Source: Porites lobata
Taxonomy: Eukaryota; Cnidaria; Anthozoa; Scleractinia; Poritidae
Assembly: GCA_942486035.1 (NCBI GenBank)
Contig: CALNXK010000045.1
Coordinates: forward strand, 1,032,501 to 1,096,500
Direction of reading: 5' to 3'
DNA length: 64,000 nt
Part shown: positions 20,360-32,212 of the stretch, in pieces
How positions within the stretch are numbered: the stretch's first letter is position 1
Layout: the number at the start of each line of letters is the position of its first letter
Made by a program: the position numbers and the translations under genes
Notes under the pieces: generated by a model
The model's database searches: none
What the model was told of the DNA's origin: nothing
Seen by the model: the letters and a program-made list of their open reading frames with translations, nothing else

Positions 20360-22013
20360 TTTTGGACCAAATTTCATATGAGCGCTCGCTTTAATACATG
20401 AGAAACACAAACAAGGGTTTTATCGTACGAAGATGTCCTGAAGTGTTTTATCTAAAATAATATCCAGCTGAACAAATTTTTCGGCAAACAACACGAATTT
20501 ATCAAAACATTAATCGAATTAACCATAATATCCGTGTTAATTGAATGGAGATCCGCCAATGGGATCACTCTGTCTGAGCACCTGTCTCGAAAGAACGATT
20601 AATTATTGATAAATCCCATATCAACCTGACATTGGTGGTGACATTATAGCAGATACACAAGAGTCTTCCACGATCCACGATCCTTTCGTTTCGTCTGTTT
20701 CTAAAGGCGCTGTAAGTGTTTTTCATAGATATCACGACCACACGGAATGCAGAACTGAATGTAAGTTGACCATGAAGTGACAAAGCTTTATGACATTTCG
20801 GTAGCGATCTATAACACGGCTGTTTTTAATAGTGCTGACTGAAGACGCTCGCTGTTGCCTTTTCTTCGTCTACTTTGTATTTAGACTACTCATAAACACA
20901 GACGCCTCAGCTGGTAAGACAGAAGGGCAATTGAAACTTGATTTTGTTTCGCTGAAGAGGAAGATAAGGAAGAAAAAAACGGCCTTCGACAAAGCTCTTT
21001 GTAACACGGAAAAATGGAGCTGTGAAACTGAAAGATCTTCGTCGGAGCTGTTGAAAGTGCTGTTGTCATAAATACCGGCCTTAATTTATCAACCTCGATG
21101 AAGGTTACTGCTTTTTCTTAAATTTTGCGACCTACAGAAAGAATTTATAACTTGCAAAACGGCAAAAAGGGGATTAAGTCACTGGGTGGCAGGCATAATT
21201 ATCAGGGTAGAAACAATCAAATATGATCAGGAAAGGTCAAGAAAGAAAATTCCAAGACAGCGATAACAATCGAATCTCAGACACATCACTTTCAGCCTCT
21301 GATATCTATGTTTAGTATCTCTGGCTTGTGTTGAAATGCAGACAAGTTAATTTGACTCATCTCCAGTAGAGTCTTTGTTACATTTGACGCTATCACAACC
21401 TCTCTTGTGAAAAAGTTTTTCGGCGCACACGATTCTTTCGAATTCTTGGTGGATACAATTGTTTCAGCAATTATTAGAAATTCCTCCTGACAAGGCTTGT
21501 TGTCGTACATGGACAAACTGCGAACATAATTTCCGTTTGGTCTTTCAAGGAAACCCTGTCTGCAGAAGCCACATATACCGGAAGCACGTAAAATTTCTGC
21601 CAGCGAATTCAGTTCCTTTGTGGCGAAAATTCCTAGAAATTGCCGCCCTTTGGCTGTATTTCAATACGTTAAGTACGTTAGTTTATGGTCTTGACCCTTG
21701 ACACCGAAGTATCGCGCCTTGTCGTGTTTTCATCTCATAGCGGGGGATATATAAATTGTTGATCCCGCGCGCTTCGCCTTGCTTTGCTGTATTGTATTCA
21801 GGGCTCGGAGTTACTTGGACCGGATTTAGCGTGTGTCGCAACAGAAGTGATGTCTCGCTCGGGGACATCGAAGTGCTAAACGATTTTCAAGCCTCTAACA
21901 ATGAGCATGGATAGCTTTTTTCACGCTCCCTCTTCCGTTACATTGTGAGCAACCAGAAGAACACTTCGAAAAAACATTAACATATGCCTGGTTTATAAAC
22001 AATTCAACTGGAT
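20360..22013. other. Intergenic region upstream of the dynein light chain gene
   Basis: Only short frames without family or splice support are present (20565-20783 -, 20832-21071 +, 21292-21516 -, 21459-21701 +). The one plausible signal is a TATATAAA box at 21748-21755. Confidence 0.4.
21748..21755 (+). promoter_or_regulatory. Possible TATA box for the Tctex1-family gene
   Basis: TATATAAA lies 259 bp upstream of the ATG at 22014, in a locally GC-richer stretch. A start site about 30 bp downstream would leave a 5' leader of some 230 nt. Position and sequence are suggestive only. Confidence 0.35.
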
Positions 22014-22571
22014 ATGAATTCAGCGAAAGTTAAACGTAGTCTATCTCACCTCGATCGATTGTTCGGAAGGAAACGAACACAGACATGGCCACCCGTTCCT
22101 TTGACAGAAGTTGGCAGAGTAAACGGTTGCAGGAATTCTTTAACATTGGCGACAATTCCCGAAAGAGACTCGTCGGTCAAATCTGCAAAAACGAACTCGC
22201 CCGGAAGGCGTCGCGCGGGCACCATCGCCGACCTTCGCGCCCCGCGTGTACAAGATGAGCAACTTCGAACTATAATTTTAGACGTCTTGACATCTTATTT
22301 GGCGCAGTTTTCCGAATATAACCACAATCTTTTCGGAAGGCTTGGCCCTTTACTGAGTGAGCTCATTAAAGTTCGTGTCGAGGAAGAATCCCGCGAGACA
22401 CACAAGAAATACAAAATCGTGTCCCAAGTATATATTGGCGCGGTCCTAGAGGACGGTATCGACGCAGCTACACAATGCTTGTGGACGCCATGCTGTGATA
22501 AATTTGCCACAGCTAGTTATGGAACAAAGACTTTATTTGCTGTTGGAATCGTCTTCGCCGTGCAATTGTAA
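22014..22571 (+). CDS. Tctex1-family dynein light chain (DYNLT / TCTEX1D-like)
   Basis: A single-exon frame of 185 residues. Residues 1-80 are basic and Ser/Thr-rich with an RRRAGT patch, a plausible phosphorylation site. Residues about 84-185 form a Tctex1 domain: helices (LRTIILDVLTSYL and LGPLLSELIKVRVEEE), then strands YKIVSQVYIGAVLEDGID, ATQCLWTPCCDKFATASY and LFAVGIVFAVQL at the C-terminus. That order and the end of the chain match family members such as DYNLT1 and the longer TCTEX1D proteins, which also carry an N-terminal extension. These proteins bind dynein intermediate chain or ciliary complexes. A cytoplasmic or ciliary dynein accessory role follows from the family, not from anything else here. 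It converges on the Six4/5 gene. Whether it is intronless by retroposition is open. The exact subfamily is unsure. Confidence 0.88.
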   Translation: MNSAKVKRSLSHLDRLFGRKRTQTWPPVPLTEVGRVNGCRNSLTLATIPERDSSVKSAKTNSPGRRRAGTIADLRAPRVQDEQLRTIILDVLTSYLAQFSEYNHNLFGRLGPLLSELIKVRVEEESRETHKKYKIVSQVYIGAVLEDGIDAATQCLWTPCCDKFATASYGTKTLFAVGIVFAVQL

Positions 22572-23271
22572 ATAACTATTTTTTTATTCAGACGGATTTT
22601 CTTAGGTCGTTTTCAGCTCTCCCCTCATTTTGTTCGAGGGAAGGAGACGGCTGTACACAGGCTAGTGTTAAGCTTTTAGTCCATGTTATCTTGCATTGGA
22701 AGGCGAAACTTTAATTTTCTTTTTTAATCTTTTGGCAACTTTTTAGCAACTTTTTGTAAGAGAGCAAATAATAGAATTTTTGAAGTTGTTAACATAGTTC
22801 TTCATGTTTCGTGTGGTACAAGTTAGTAAACTTTAGAAATATCATGTCTTTCTGACCGTTGCGCATCGTGCCGCTGTGATGATTAGCTCCAAATATGGAT
22901 GTGCTTCACCAGAACAAAATACGAGGGAGACGCCTAGTAATCTCCTTTCGAGTGACGACGAAAGAGTGCCAGTTGAGCTTATTCGGGTTGCATTCATAAA
23001 GAAGTCTGTATTGCGGAGCCCAATAAGTGAACTTCTATTTCTAATATCAACATCCGTGGCTACAAATATTTATTTCCAGATTCTGAAAGCAACTTTTTGG
23101 CATACTATTGGGCAACTTTTTGGGCAATTTCGTACCACAATGTGGGATTCCTTCTTGCGGCATTTACTCCAGTGACTATGAAAGTTATAACCTCGTTGCT
23201 AGAGTAATCAGCTACTCTTCCCTACCAGGCTAACCAGGAGCCTGGCTCCTGTCCCTACATAATAGAATTGA
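22572..23271. other. 3' flank of the Tctex1-family gene
   Basis: AT-rich sequence with a repeated phrase (TTTTGGCAACTTTTTAGCAAC, and GGCAACTTTTTGGGCAA near 23110). A 99-codon frame at 22876-23175 has no recognisable domain and is not called. No canonical AATAAA is close to the stop. Confidence 0.4.
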
Positions 23272-23439
23272 CTATTTTCCAATTGCCCATAATACACTCT
23301 GTTTGCCCTCCAAATTTTGCATAACTAATTGTCTTAAAATGCTCTTGGGAAAATGCAATACTCCCAGGAGCATTTAAAACAATGGTTTATGCAGAATTTG
23401 GGGGGCAAACAGAGTGTATTATGGGCAATTGGAAAATAG
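23272..23439. mobile_element. 168-bp near-palindromic fold-back element
   Basis: CTATTTTCCAATTGCCCATA starts a roughly 70-bp arm whose complement ends at 23439, with a short secondary hairpin in the middle. Part of the same arm (TATGCAGAATTTGGGGG) recurs alone at about 8674, so this is a dispersed family. No coding capacity. Confidence 0.8.
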
Positions 23440-23488
23440 AGAATAGGGAGCTTAAGCAACGACAACGGCGACGGCAACGGGCGAGGTT

Positions 23489-23536
23489 CAACCTCGTTCC
23501 CAGGCTCTCTCTGACAGAACCCTGGAAACGAGGTTG
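23489..23536. mobile_element. 48-bp hairpin element with CAACCTCGTTCCCAGG ends
   Basis: CAACCTCGTTCCCAGG pairs with CCTGGAAACGAGGTTG. The same type of terminus occurs at 24736-24820. No clear target duplication. Confidence 0.6.
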
Positions 23537-24735
23537 CAATAGGTCTAGATCGGCAAAACAACAACTTTGCACGTGCATCACGCTTTTTTGTAACTTTCTT
23601 TGCCGTCGTTACACGACTTACGACGTGAAAATGTCTAATGTTACGTTTTATGAGGACGTGAACACAAGACAGCAATTTTCTTTTTCTTTTCCTGAACTTT
23701 AATACAGTCCATTAGAATTCAACTCCAGAACAAATTCGCCGTTGTTGCTTAAGCTAACTAATAAGTATAAAGAGACCCGGGGAACGAAGTGGTGAAACTC
23801 TTTTGGCTCTGTACTCCCGTTAGGAGAGCGCACCCCAAAATAGGACTCTTCTCCTCAGTCTCTCCTCACCCGTTTTTCGACCACATGATTCTGGTAGACT
23901 AGCCCGCATATTGGCAACAGGTTAGCAAAAGTGCGCCCATCGCACGTCCTTTCCCTTCCCCCTCAAACACCTGCCACACAGGCTGCGGTAAAAACAAACG
24001 ACTGAGAAGGCAACTGCAAGTACAGAGAAATTGAATTCATTTTATTTAGTTTATCCTCGTGTGAAAAATAGTAACGACACAAAATTTAATGAACATCGTG
24101 CCAAAATATATTTCATTATTTGTGCTCAAACAAATTGATTGAAATTGGTCAAGTTTGTGTATGAGTCTCTTATTTTCTTAGATACGCGTGGCAAACGCGC
24201 GTACGCGTGGTAATCTCTCTTGAGAAGACGTGACGCGCGAGGAATGAGTTTTCGCGCCTGCACTAACACTTCTAACATATGGCAATAAATTTTGGCGCAT
24301 TGATTTCCCACGGAAAATGTTAGCGCGAAAAGTTTCTCCGTAAAACTTGGCTACATCGACTGACCCTAAAGAACGACAATACTGTGTTCGTCAGTAGGGC
24401 AAATATGCAACGATCTGATATTGTTTGTTTTGCACTTCGATTGCTTTTGTGGTTGAATAAACACGGAAATGTTGTATATAAGGGTGGATTTCCACTCTCC
24501 CCTAATTTTTACTTGCGTACGCACGTAAATTTTCGGGCGTAGACGTAAAAGTTAAGCGAGGTTCAACTTTTACGTTTACGCACGACCTTGGAAACTAATA
24601 TAACTCCGGGTGAAACTTAAAAAGAGTGACAAAATTTGGTTCCCGCTAGAAGATGGGATCGCTTATTCGGGAAATTTAACTGTCAATCCCGCAAAAATTT
24701 GATGCTACACGAGAGCTCCTAGTCACCCAGATATT

Positions 24736-24820
24736 CAACTTCGTCCCCAGGGGGCTTTTTCCTGGCTTTGGACCAGACCCACCTCCAAAGCCAGGGAAAA
24801 GCGCCCTGGGCACGAGGTTG
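24736..24820. mobile_element. 85-bp MITE with 9-bp target duplication
   Basis: Terminal repeats CAACTTCGTCCCCAGGG / CCCTGGGCACGAGGTTG enclose a second inverted block (CTTTTTCCTGGCTTTGG). The 9-bp CCAGATATT stands directly on both sides (24727-24735 and 24821-24829). A 9-bp duplication is typical of Mutator-like elements. Confidence 0.8.
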
Positions 24821-25279
24821 CCAGATATTTGGATTAAGGATCGTGTAGGGTTTCAATGAAAAAAGATTAACAAGAGACAAATGATTTATGATGAAAAACA
24901 GCATTATATCGTGAAAAACCCCTGTCCTAAAATTCACTACTACAATTTTTGCTTGGTCTACATGAAAAAATACTATTGCGTGCAGTAGAAAAGAGACCAT
25001 TTTTTTTCTTTGACTTAATTTTTTCATTTTTTGGGCATAGACTGCCTCTAGATTATAAAAAAATTACACCCATTTAATAAAAATTTTCCAGCATCTGTAA
25101 AATTCTATTAAAAATACCAGTCTGTATATCAAACAACAACTCGAACACTTTCTTGATTTTGAAAAAAACTTCACCTTGAACAGTTAGGTAATAAATGGTA
25201 ACATTTTTCTCCCAAAGTCAATGTATATGGAAACAGTTTATAAAGTTCATTCATAAACTTGAGTCTGTGGTTGACTACG

Positions 25280-25420
25280 ATGTTGATCTTCAGGAGTACT
25301 TTCCTGTGGTACTGTATATTTTGCTGTACAAGGTGATTCTAACTTTTGAGTCTGTGGATAAAATGCTATGGTGTGACCAATCAGATGAAAGCCACCGAGC
25401 AATACGTTCAAATGGCACTA
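25280..25420. repeat. Dispersed 106-bp monomer, single copy, reverse orientation
   Basis: It matches the complement of the monomer seen at 48 kb: TACTTTCCTGTGGTACTGTATATT, then TTTTGAGTCTGTGGAT and GTGTGACCAATCAGATGAAAGC. It gives a false open frame on the plus strand. Confidence 0.65.
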
Positions 25421-25913
25421 ATTGTTTCCTAGTTCCTAGTTCTTGACCTTGGGAATGAAATGAAAGTTCGAGCTTCGTTGCATACCACAGGACACCCAAC
25501 GAAAAATCAAATAGCCTTAAATCCTAGAAGGATACAAAGACTAGCTTCTAAAAAGAAAATAGCCTGTGTAGCTGGCGGAATTAGCGTGGGAGTGCTGTTT
25601 TAGCGGCGGAGGCGCGAGAAGAAAATGATTTCAGAAAGTCTTAAGTGGCCATCCCTTGAGTGTTGATATTCCTTTTTGCAACATGTCTTCCTCTAAAGTA
25701 TCCAGCAAAACCAAAAGGGTAGCTTATACACAGCCTTTTTAAACCCTTTAAAAACTGAGGCCGTAGATGAAATGACACGACCCCATTTCAGAAGTACTTT
25801 AAAAAAGTGTATTTTAGCTTTTCGTAATTGGCTTAATATCCCGCTACTCTGAAGCAACTCCTAAAAATAGGGATGATAAGCGGATTCGATACCCAGTCAC
25901 GTTTTCTATCATT

Positions 25914-25966
25914 GCTGCTGCTGTCGTTTTTTTTTTTTGCTGTTGTTGTTGTTGTTGTTTTTTGAT
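25914..25966. repeat. GCT/T/GTT low-complexity tract
   Basis: A run of TGCTGCTGCTG, then a poly-T, then about six GTT triplets. A simple repeat between the two converging genes. Confidence 0.85.
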
Positions 25967-26103
25967 TTTGACTTGATGGCCAGCCTTAATCTTCGTTGGG
26001 TGCCCCGTGGTATAAATCTATACGATACCAGGCCAATCGCACGAAACTATAAATCGACGAAGATGACAGATGACACACCATTTGTCCAGCGATATCTACA
26101 GCA

Positions 26104-27662
26104 CTAAAATCCTTCCTTTTTCACTACAATAACATTTTCACCTAGTTCTCCATTCATCACTGTAGTCGGCAGCTCCACACACACAAGGTGAACTTGATTT
26201 TCGCTTGTGGGGTTAAGACTGGCGGACGGATAGAGGCAATTGTTCAATAATTCTTGCTCCGTTTTCGTCAGCGGTGGAGCGATTGCGTCATCGTCCGACT
26301 CGCCGCCATTTTCATCAGCGTTTTCTCCCAAAATTGTTCCGTGAAGCCGGGGAGAATCCGGTCCCATACTAGAATCCACTCTTTTCCTGAGCGTGTCGTC
26401 GCTAAAATGGATACGGCGTGTAAGTTTACATTGGTGAAACTTGAGAACAAATTTTGAAATTTAAATGAAACGTAAATAGCATTCATTGTGTCAGGACAAG
26501 GGTCATTTTGAGACAGTTGTTCGGACTCAATAGTCCACTGCCATTGAGATATATTTGATCAAATTAACGTGAACAAATAGACTCAAAGGATGAATATTAG
26601 TATCCCAGTTTATATCCTCGATCGTCATACAAGAAAGGTTAACGGCGAGATCGACTCCGAGCTGGGAAAGAACGTCATTTTGCGGTTTGCGACCTATGTC
26701 CACTTTTGTGGACGTCTCAAACAAGAATTTTATCCATTAGTAAGATTTGGCTAGCCAGTGTAAGTTTTCATAGAGCTATCATGGAATTAATCACAGCCGA
26801 TTAGAAAATTACTTCGTCGGCTGTCACGGCTCATTCGCTTCAACATTTGGAGGAACGACGAGCCAGAAGAGTACACGCGAGAAACAAAAGAAATAACACC
26901 ACTTTTTAAAAATGAAAGCTACATCATGATCACAAAGAATACATGATCACAAAGAATAACAATGACTTTCATCCGACAACAATCGAGAGGGGAAGTAAAG
27001 GCAAACAACAAATAAAAATACGTGTTTCCTTGCGCACACATAAGAAGTTACCGTAATATTCCCGTGTGATCTTACCTTTTGTTCGAGGGAATTCTATCGC
27101 GTTGTCGACGATTCTTGAACCAATTACTCACTTGCTTCAAAGTCAATCCAGTCTGTTTGGCGATCAGGCGTTTTTCTTGTGGGGTTGGGTAGCGATTTTG
27201 TTCGTAGCATTGCTTCAGTAACTGCCGCGATTTCTCTTTAAAACAGTACACCGTCTCCTCTCCATCCCAGATGGTGCGAGGAAGAGGGTACTTCCGTCTG
27301 ATTCTGTACTTGTCCACAGCTCCAAGTTCTCTGCCTCTGAGCTTCTCGGCTTCGCAGTAATGAGACTTGTACCACATATTCTGTAGCATCTCGTGCGATG
27401 ATGGATCGAATTCATGACTCTCGAGTATCGAGTAAACTTCGCGAAATCTTCCACGATGGAACGCCACGAAAGCTCGGGCTTTTAGTACGCTCTCGGAGCC
27501 ATTCAACAGGTCGTTCGGGGGGAGTGACCAGAGAAATCGAGCCAATCTTTCAATGTCTTCTGATTGCCTGAGCGCATCACAAACACAGGCAATTTGATCT
27601 GCGGAAAAAGCAAGGTTTGTGGTCTCAACTTTTCCTGGCGTGACGCTGTCGAATGATTCCAT
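26104..27662 (-). CDS. Six4/5: SIX homeobox transcription factor, Six4/5 class
   Basis: Two exons on the minus strand: 27662-27076 and 26401-26104, 294 residues. The donor AAAAG|GTAAG and acceptor TTTTAG|C give matching phase 2. Residues about 19-130 are the SIX domain (FLWSLPP, SVLKARAFVAFH, YSILESHEF, AEKLRGRELGAVDKYR). Residues about 130-190 are the homeodomain, with IWDGEETVYCFKEKSR, NRYPTPQEKR and WFKNRRQRDR. The EETVYCFKEKSR and NRYP phrases place it in the Six4/5 class rather than Six1/2 or Six3/6. The second exon is acidic (GGESDDD) and ends VVKKEGF. The protein is much shorter than vertebrate SIX4, mainly in the C-terminal region. Family members act in the nucleus with Eya co-factors in sensory and muscle development. 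Exon 2 is inferred from phase and position. Confidence 0.9.
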
Positions 27663-30600
27663 ACCGTCCCATACGAGAACATCAAATTTCTGTGAACATG
27701 AAGTGCAGTAAAGCGTAGTAATTGTGCCTTAGCTATTTCTGGTCTTCAACGTGCGATAATGCCTGGGCAGTTTGTTACTAATCAAAACCGCACAATCTTA
27801 TTGGCTCGCACTATAACTAATCGACGGTATCGGAAATGCTTATGTCACAAGTCGGCTTGTCGCTATTAGAGGCGGATCTTTGACGAGTCAAGTGTCAAAA
27901 CAGCACAAATTGTTTTGAAAGGCATCAAGCGTAAAAAATATAGGATTTTACAAGTTTGTCGAATCAGAGCAATGGATTGTAATTAGTCAAATGGATTTTG
28001 TTTCAAACACTTAAGAAAAACAAAGCAACATGACAAATGCTGATCTGTGACTTTTCCCAAGGATAATATCGACTTGATCCGGTTCTTTTATCTGCATTTA
28101 ACATACCGATCAAATGACAGTAAAGGAAATACATTTTGCTGGGGTTATACCAAGTATCTTCTCTCTGTGCCACAATCTGAGCACAGATTAGCAAGGGTTT
28201 AGCTTAGACTAACAGTTTCTTTGTCTCAAGTGTACGCGTTTCCGGTTCTATTTCCATCGATAAACGATGTAAATTGTTTAGGTAAATGTTTGATTTGCTG
28301 TGAAGAGTGATATGAGGATGCATTTTTTAGCCGGCGTTGCAGCCGGACATGTCACTCTAGTCCTAGATAGAGAACTCGATATAGTCCTAGCCAAAGCATA
28401 TAACCCCTTCGAGGTTATATGCTTCTGGTCCTAGTATAGTCCGATACAATCTACATCGGGGATTCTTGGCAGGCTAGCATCAGGACCCAGAAGTTTATGG
28501 ACACTTGTGACAACAGTGTGATAGCCCTGAGGCAGCCCAATTTCACCTTCCAGGATCAAAAGATAACATGCAATGAACAGTTAGTGATTAAGTTCCAAAA
28601 AATACTGGGAACAAAAATATATGACACTGAAATACAAACCCACACTAGCAAATGATTACTATTTACAATAAAAATATTTCTAGTATTCAATAACGAGTAA
28701 TGGTTAAAAATTACCCTGAAATTAAAATGCTGTACTCCGCCTACTAGCAAACACTCCGCACGGAAGTTACGCGAGAGCCCGCGACAGGAAACGTGAGTGC
28801 GAGGGCCCCTCGCGGCTTCGCCACTCGCTCGCGCGTTCCTCGCGGTTCGCTTTGCTCACCATCTTGATTGGAGAGTAATCAGGGGCCGGTATGTCCTCTG
28901 ATTTACGATACTGCGTAACGTAACTATTTATATTTATGGTAAAAGAAGATGAGAAAAATTAAAGTTCACAAAAAGCTTCATCTAACCTCATGTAGAGGAA
29001 AGTTAGTCTGTTTGATCGCATGACGACGCCCTAAGAAACGTCTGCTTGGTTTTCCACTGTCGCGTAATTGTTACGTAGGTATACTACGCACGCAGAAAAA
29101 GCCTAAATAAGTATAAGTTTATATAATTGTGGATTTAACTTTCTCAGAAAAGAACTGTCTATCGAAATATAAAGCGTATAACCCGGGAAATTTCTCGACC
29201 TTCGCCGCCATCTTGAAAATTCTACATCCACAATGCATCGCAACCGCAGTGCGTGTTTTACGCACGTAAATACTTAGAGGCGATGTATCAAAGGTCGCGC
29301 GTAAGCGTCAACTGTTGAACCTCGTTCACCATTTACGTTTACGCACGGTCTCTCATACATTGCCTCTATTTCATTACGCTAGTAAATTTTGCGTGCGTGC
29401 GCACATACAAATTCCGCGACAATGGAAAACCACCCTCGGGCTATAGTCTGGTCAGCCAGTTGTCGGGTTAACTGAGTAGAAAATGTCAAATGCAGAGTAT
29501 AGAAAACGCCCAGTGTGGAAACTGAAGGGTGCAGAAAATACCGAGTGTGGAAACTGAAAATTCAAATTAAAGATTTATACTGTTTTTAAGAAGTGCGCAA
29601 ACAATTTTGACTGCCTCTCTTTTATGTATTTTATGTTTTTGTATTTTATACATGAAACACGTGAAATGGGACCAAGTGTTAATCCCGGGTTGTCTGAATG
29701 TCCCGGAGGGAGCACTGAAGGGAAGTCTGGGTAGAGGTGTGCCACAGAAGCCTTCAAAACCTGATCCTCTTTAATACAAAAATTGTTCATTTGGCCATCC
29801 TGTTTAAGACAAGGAAACACATTGTCGATGACAAATATTCAGACCGCCCATCTACTGCCTTTACAATCTTTTAAAGGTTTCCGGGTCTAAAAACCCACCG
29901 TGTTAAAGACGCCTACCCTGCGAATACAGCAGTTCTCTTAATTGCTCCTGGCCGCTAGTGACGGAAAGGAACGACAGTTGTATTGGCGTGCCAAAAGACG
30001 CAAATAGTGAAATCATATACCAAATTTAAGACTCAAGAGTGTGAAAGCCATACCCTGTTCAGCGGCACATACCCGCCTGGGCCAGATAAGGCCTTGGCCT
30101 TCCGGGGGGGTCAATATACAGTCCGTTGTCTCAATTTGTGTAAAGGTTTTTAATTAATTTGTTTCAGCATGCTTTTTTGGTTTCAATGCTGCCGTTTTTA
30201 CAAAACATTTTTTTTCCACATTTTTAATCCATTGTTTCTTTCTTCCTCGTAACTGATCCTGATAATGACCCAAGCACAGTCAAATAAAGCTACGTGTCAG
30301 GAGAAACGGATGACGTTAGAGGTAGCCTATTCTCAGACCCTATGTTTTCTCTTACAGGGATCGTCGAGCGCGCGTATGGAAATAAAAACCGCGGAAAATT
30401 TATTAAAGTCAATCGCAAAATGTGGGTTTTGGGAAATAAGAAAATTTTCTCGCGCTCCGACCTCGTTCACGTGCTCCGCACGCGCTGTCGCGTGCTCATC
30501 AATTTTCGAAAAGAAAGAGAAAACGACGTCCGTGCAGAGGCTACGTCAGAGGTTTTGAAGAATGGTTCTTGACAGCAGTCATATTTGTTGCCACCAAGAT

Positions 30601-30761
30601 CAAAATGGCAACAAGTTATTATATAACCTGCGGGGTATGTATGATTGATAGACGATATGTTTGCAAGTTTTCTTAGAACGTGATTAAATTTTCTGTGAAT
30701 GAATATCTTAAATTGTGTTTGTGTTATTTATGTATTATTTCGGTGGAGTAAAAATAGAAAT
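27663..30761. other. Upstream region of Six4/5: repeats, no gene
   Basis: It contains a small hairpin with repeated TAGTCCTAG phrases (28355-28445, stem GCATATAACC/GGTTATATGC). A GC-rich block follows at 28745-28860, then a YY1-like AAGATGGCGGC on the minus strand (29203-29214). The dispersed repeat at 29690-30115 lies further up. Frames at 30265-30572 have no recognisable domain. The proximal 600 bp is the likely Six4/5 promoter but shows no TATA box that I would defend. Confidence 0.4.
29690..30115. repeat. Dispersed repeat, related to 7670-8400
   Basis: It carries CATCCTGTTTAAGACAAGG, AGACCGCCCAT and CATACCCTGTTCAGCGGCACATACC in the same order as the copy at 7670-8400. The G-rich end (CCGGGGGGGTC) also recalls the ends of the 10380 and 46440 repeats. 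Confidence 0.5.
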
Positions 30762-31415
30762 TTAGTAAAATAGTGAAGAATCAAGTGGTTTGAAAATATC
30801 TTTATACAACAAATACATCTCCCAATCGTTTAAGCTTTTCCCTGCCTCGGTTAATTTCCCCCCATATTTCAACAGGAAATTAGATCTTGTGAAACTCGGT
30901 GAGACTTCATTTTGAGATTCACTTGCCTCTCCGAATTCTTCGTCTTCAAATGGAATTGTAAAAACGTCCGGGGGTGGAAAGACGAAAATTTCTGCAAAGG
31001 ATTCTTCCACCCTGTCTTGTCCTCCAAACTTCAATTCGCTCAGTTTTCGCTCCATCCTTGGGGAAAGGTTGTGGCAGTCTTCTGGGGGTACATTGTCACA
31101 TTTCGGGTCCGGAAAAGGCGTACTGATCTTCGAGCAAGGTTCCTCTAGCTTTGGGTGATACTCAAGTTCTTCAAACTTAGGCAAAGAATCGTGAACTTCG
31201 GTAGAAAAATCGTTGACTTCCGCATGGGGAATTGTGACCCGAGCAACCTTCAGGGACATATTGGCAATTCCAAGGAGCGATTCAGAGAGCTTGCTGTTGA
31301 AGGATTGATATTTGCTGCTGTCGTCACCGCTTGATTTCCAGCTATTTGGTTTGGAAAGGAAACGGAATCTCAGAAATTTCTTGCCTTCTTGCTGAGCAAC
31401 CAACTGGGAATTCAT
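30762..31415 (-). CDS. Unrecognised 217-residue open frame, possible terminal exon
   Basis: The longest unassigned frame in the window. It opens with ATG two bases after a good acceptor (CTCCTTTACAG), so it may be the only or last coding exon, preceded by a 5' exon above 31430 that I could not find. The protein is rich in Glu, Ser, Pro and Phe. It has repeated acidic clusters (KFEELEYHPKLEEP; PFEDEEFGE), Pro-rich turns (FPPPDVF, TPFPDPKCD) and a hydrophobic end (WEMYLLYKDIF). No signal peptide, membrane segment or known domain is visible. It sits upstream of Six4/5 on the same strand with no sign of co-regulation. It could be a lineage-specific gene or chance; the length and acceptor favour a real exon. 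Confidence 0.5.
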   Translation of the reverse strand: MNSQLVAQQEGKKFLRFRFLSKPNSWKSSGDDSSKYQSFNSKLSESLLGIANMSLKVARVTIPHAEVNDFSTEVHDSLPKFEELEYHPKLEEPCSKISTPFPDPKCDNVPPEDCHNLSPRMERKLSELKFGGQDRVEESFAEIFVFPPPDVFTIPFEDEEFGEASESQNEVSPSFTRSNFLLKYGGKLTEAGKSLNDWEMYLLYKDIFKPLDSSLFY

Positions 31416-31429
31416 TTCTGTAAAGGAGG

Positions 31430-32212
31430 TTTTTCTTCTTAGTTATAATTCCAGCTATACTGATAGGTTGGCTATAGGCAGAATGATCAAAACAGTTTTG
31501 CAGAAACGTTATAAACATAAAATCTGCCTAATGAGGTTTATTATCACTTGATCTATGTAATTAAAGGCTAATTAAAGAGATATAGATAGAGTATCCGTAT
31601 AATTGAATTATTTATTTATCAACACGTACGACTGCTTTTTTTATCACGACGCCGCTTCTACAATACTAATACTACCACAGGTGCTAAATAAAATAACATA
31701 GTGCCAATTCCAAACAATTAAAGAAACGTATTTGCAAGTGCCCTTTTGAAATGCGGAAAAGAGGTTATGCTCATTGAAAATACGTTCAAGTTGACAAGGA
31801 AAATATTTACTTTACTGACGGAGTGAATTTAATATAAGATGTTATTTTGAAATTCCAGGAAATAGGAGATTACGGTTCGCGGCTGACCAGTAATTGATGT
31901 GAAAATAGAGCAATTAACGAGATTAACAGGTAGTTTTTGATCAGTGTACTATGTGTTGCGATAAACGGTTTTGTTCCCGTAGAAACAACATTGTTTATTC
32001 ATACTGTTTGTTAAAACAGTCTTGTTTCCATAGAAACGCCATTGTATAACAAAATTATTTCTATGGAGACGGCATGTTTACTGCAGACAACTCATCAAAA
32101 TAGATTACAGATCACCTGGCAACGTAATTTTTTTGACAGTAAATAAGAGCAGTTCGTTCCTTTGAAAATGCCTACACCTTTTATTTTTCACGCTCCCAAA
32201 AGCGGACAAAGC
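31430..32212. other. Intergenic, no gene seen
   Basis: AT-rich sequence with a repeated phrase around GTTTCCATAGAAAC / CCCGTAGAAACAACATTG (31977-32070). No supported exon. Confidence 0.35.

Noticed and set aside
22876..23175. 99-codon plus-strand frame after the Tctex1-family gene
   Set aside because: No domain, no splice support, and part of it reads through a local repeated phrase.
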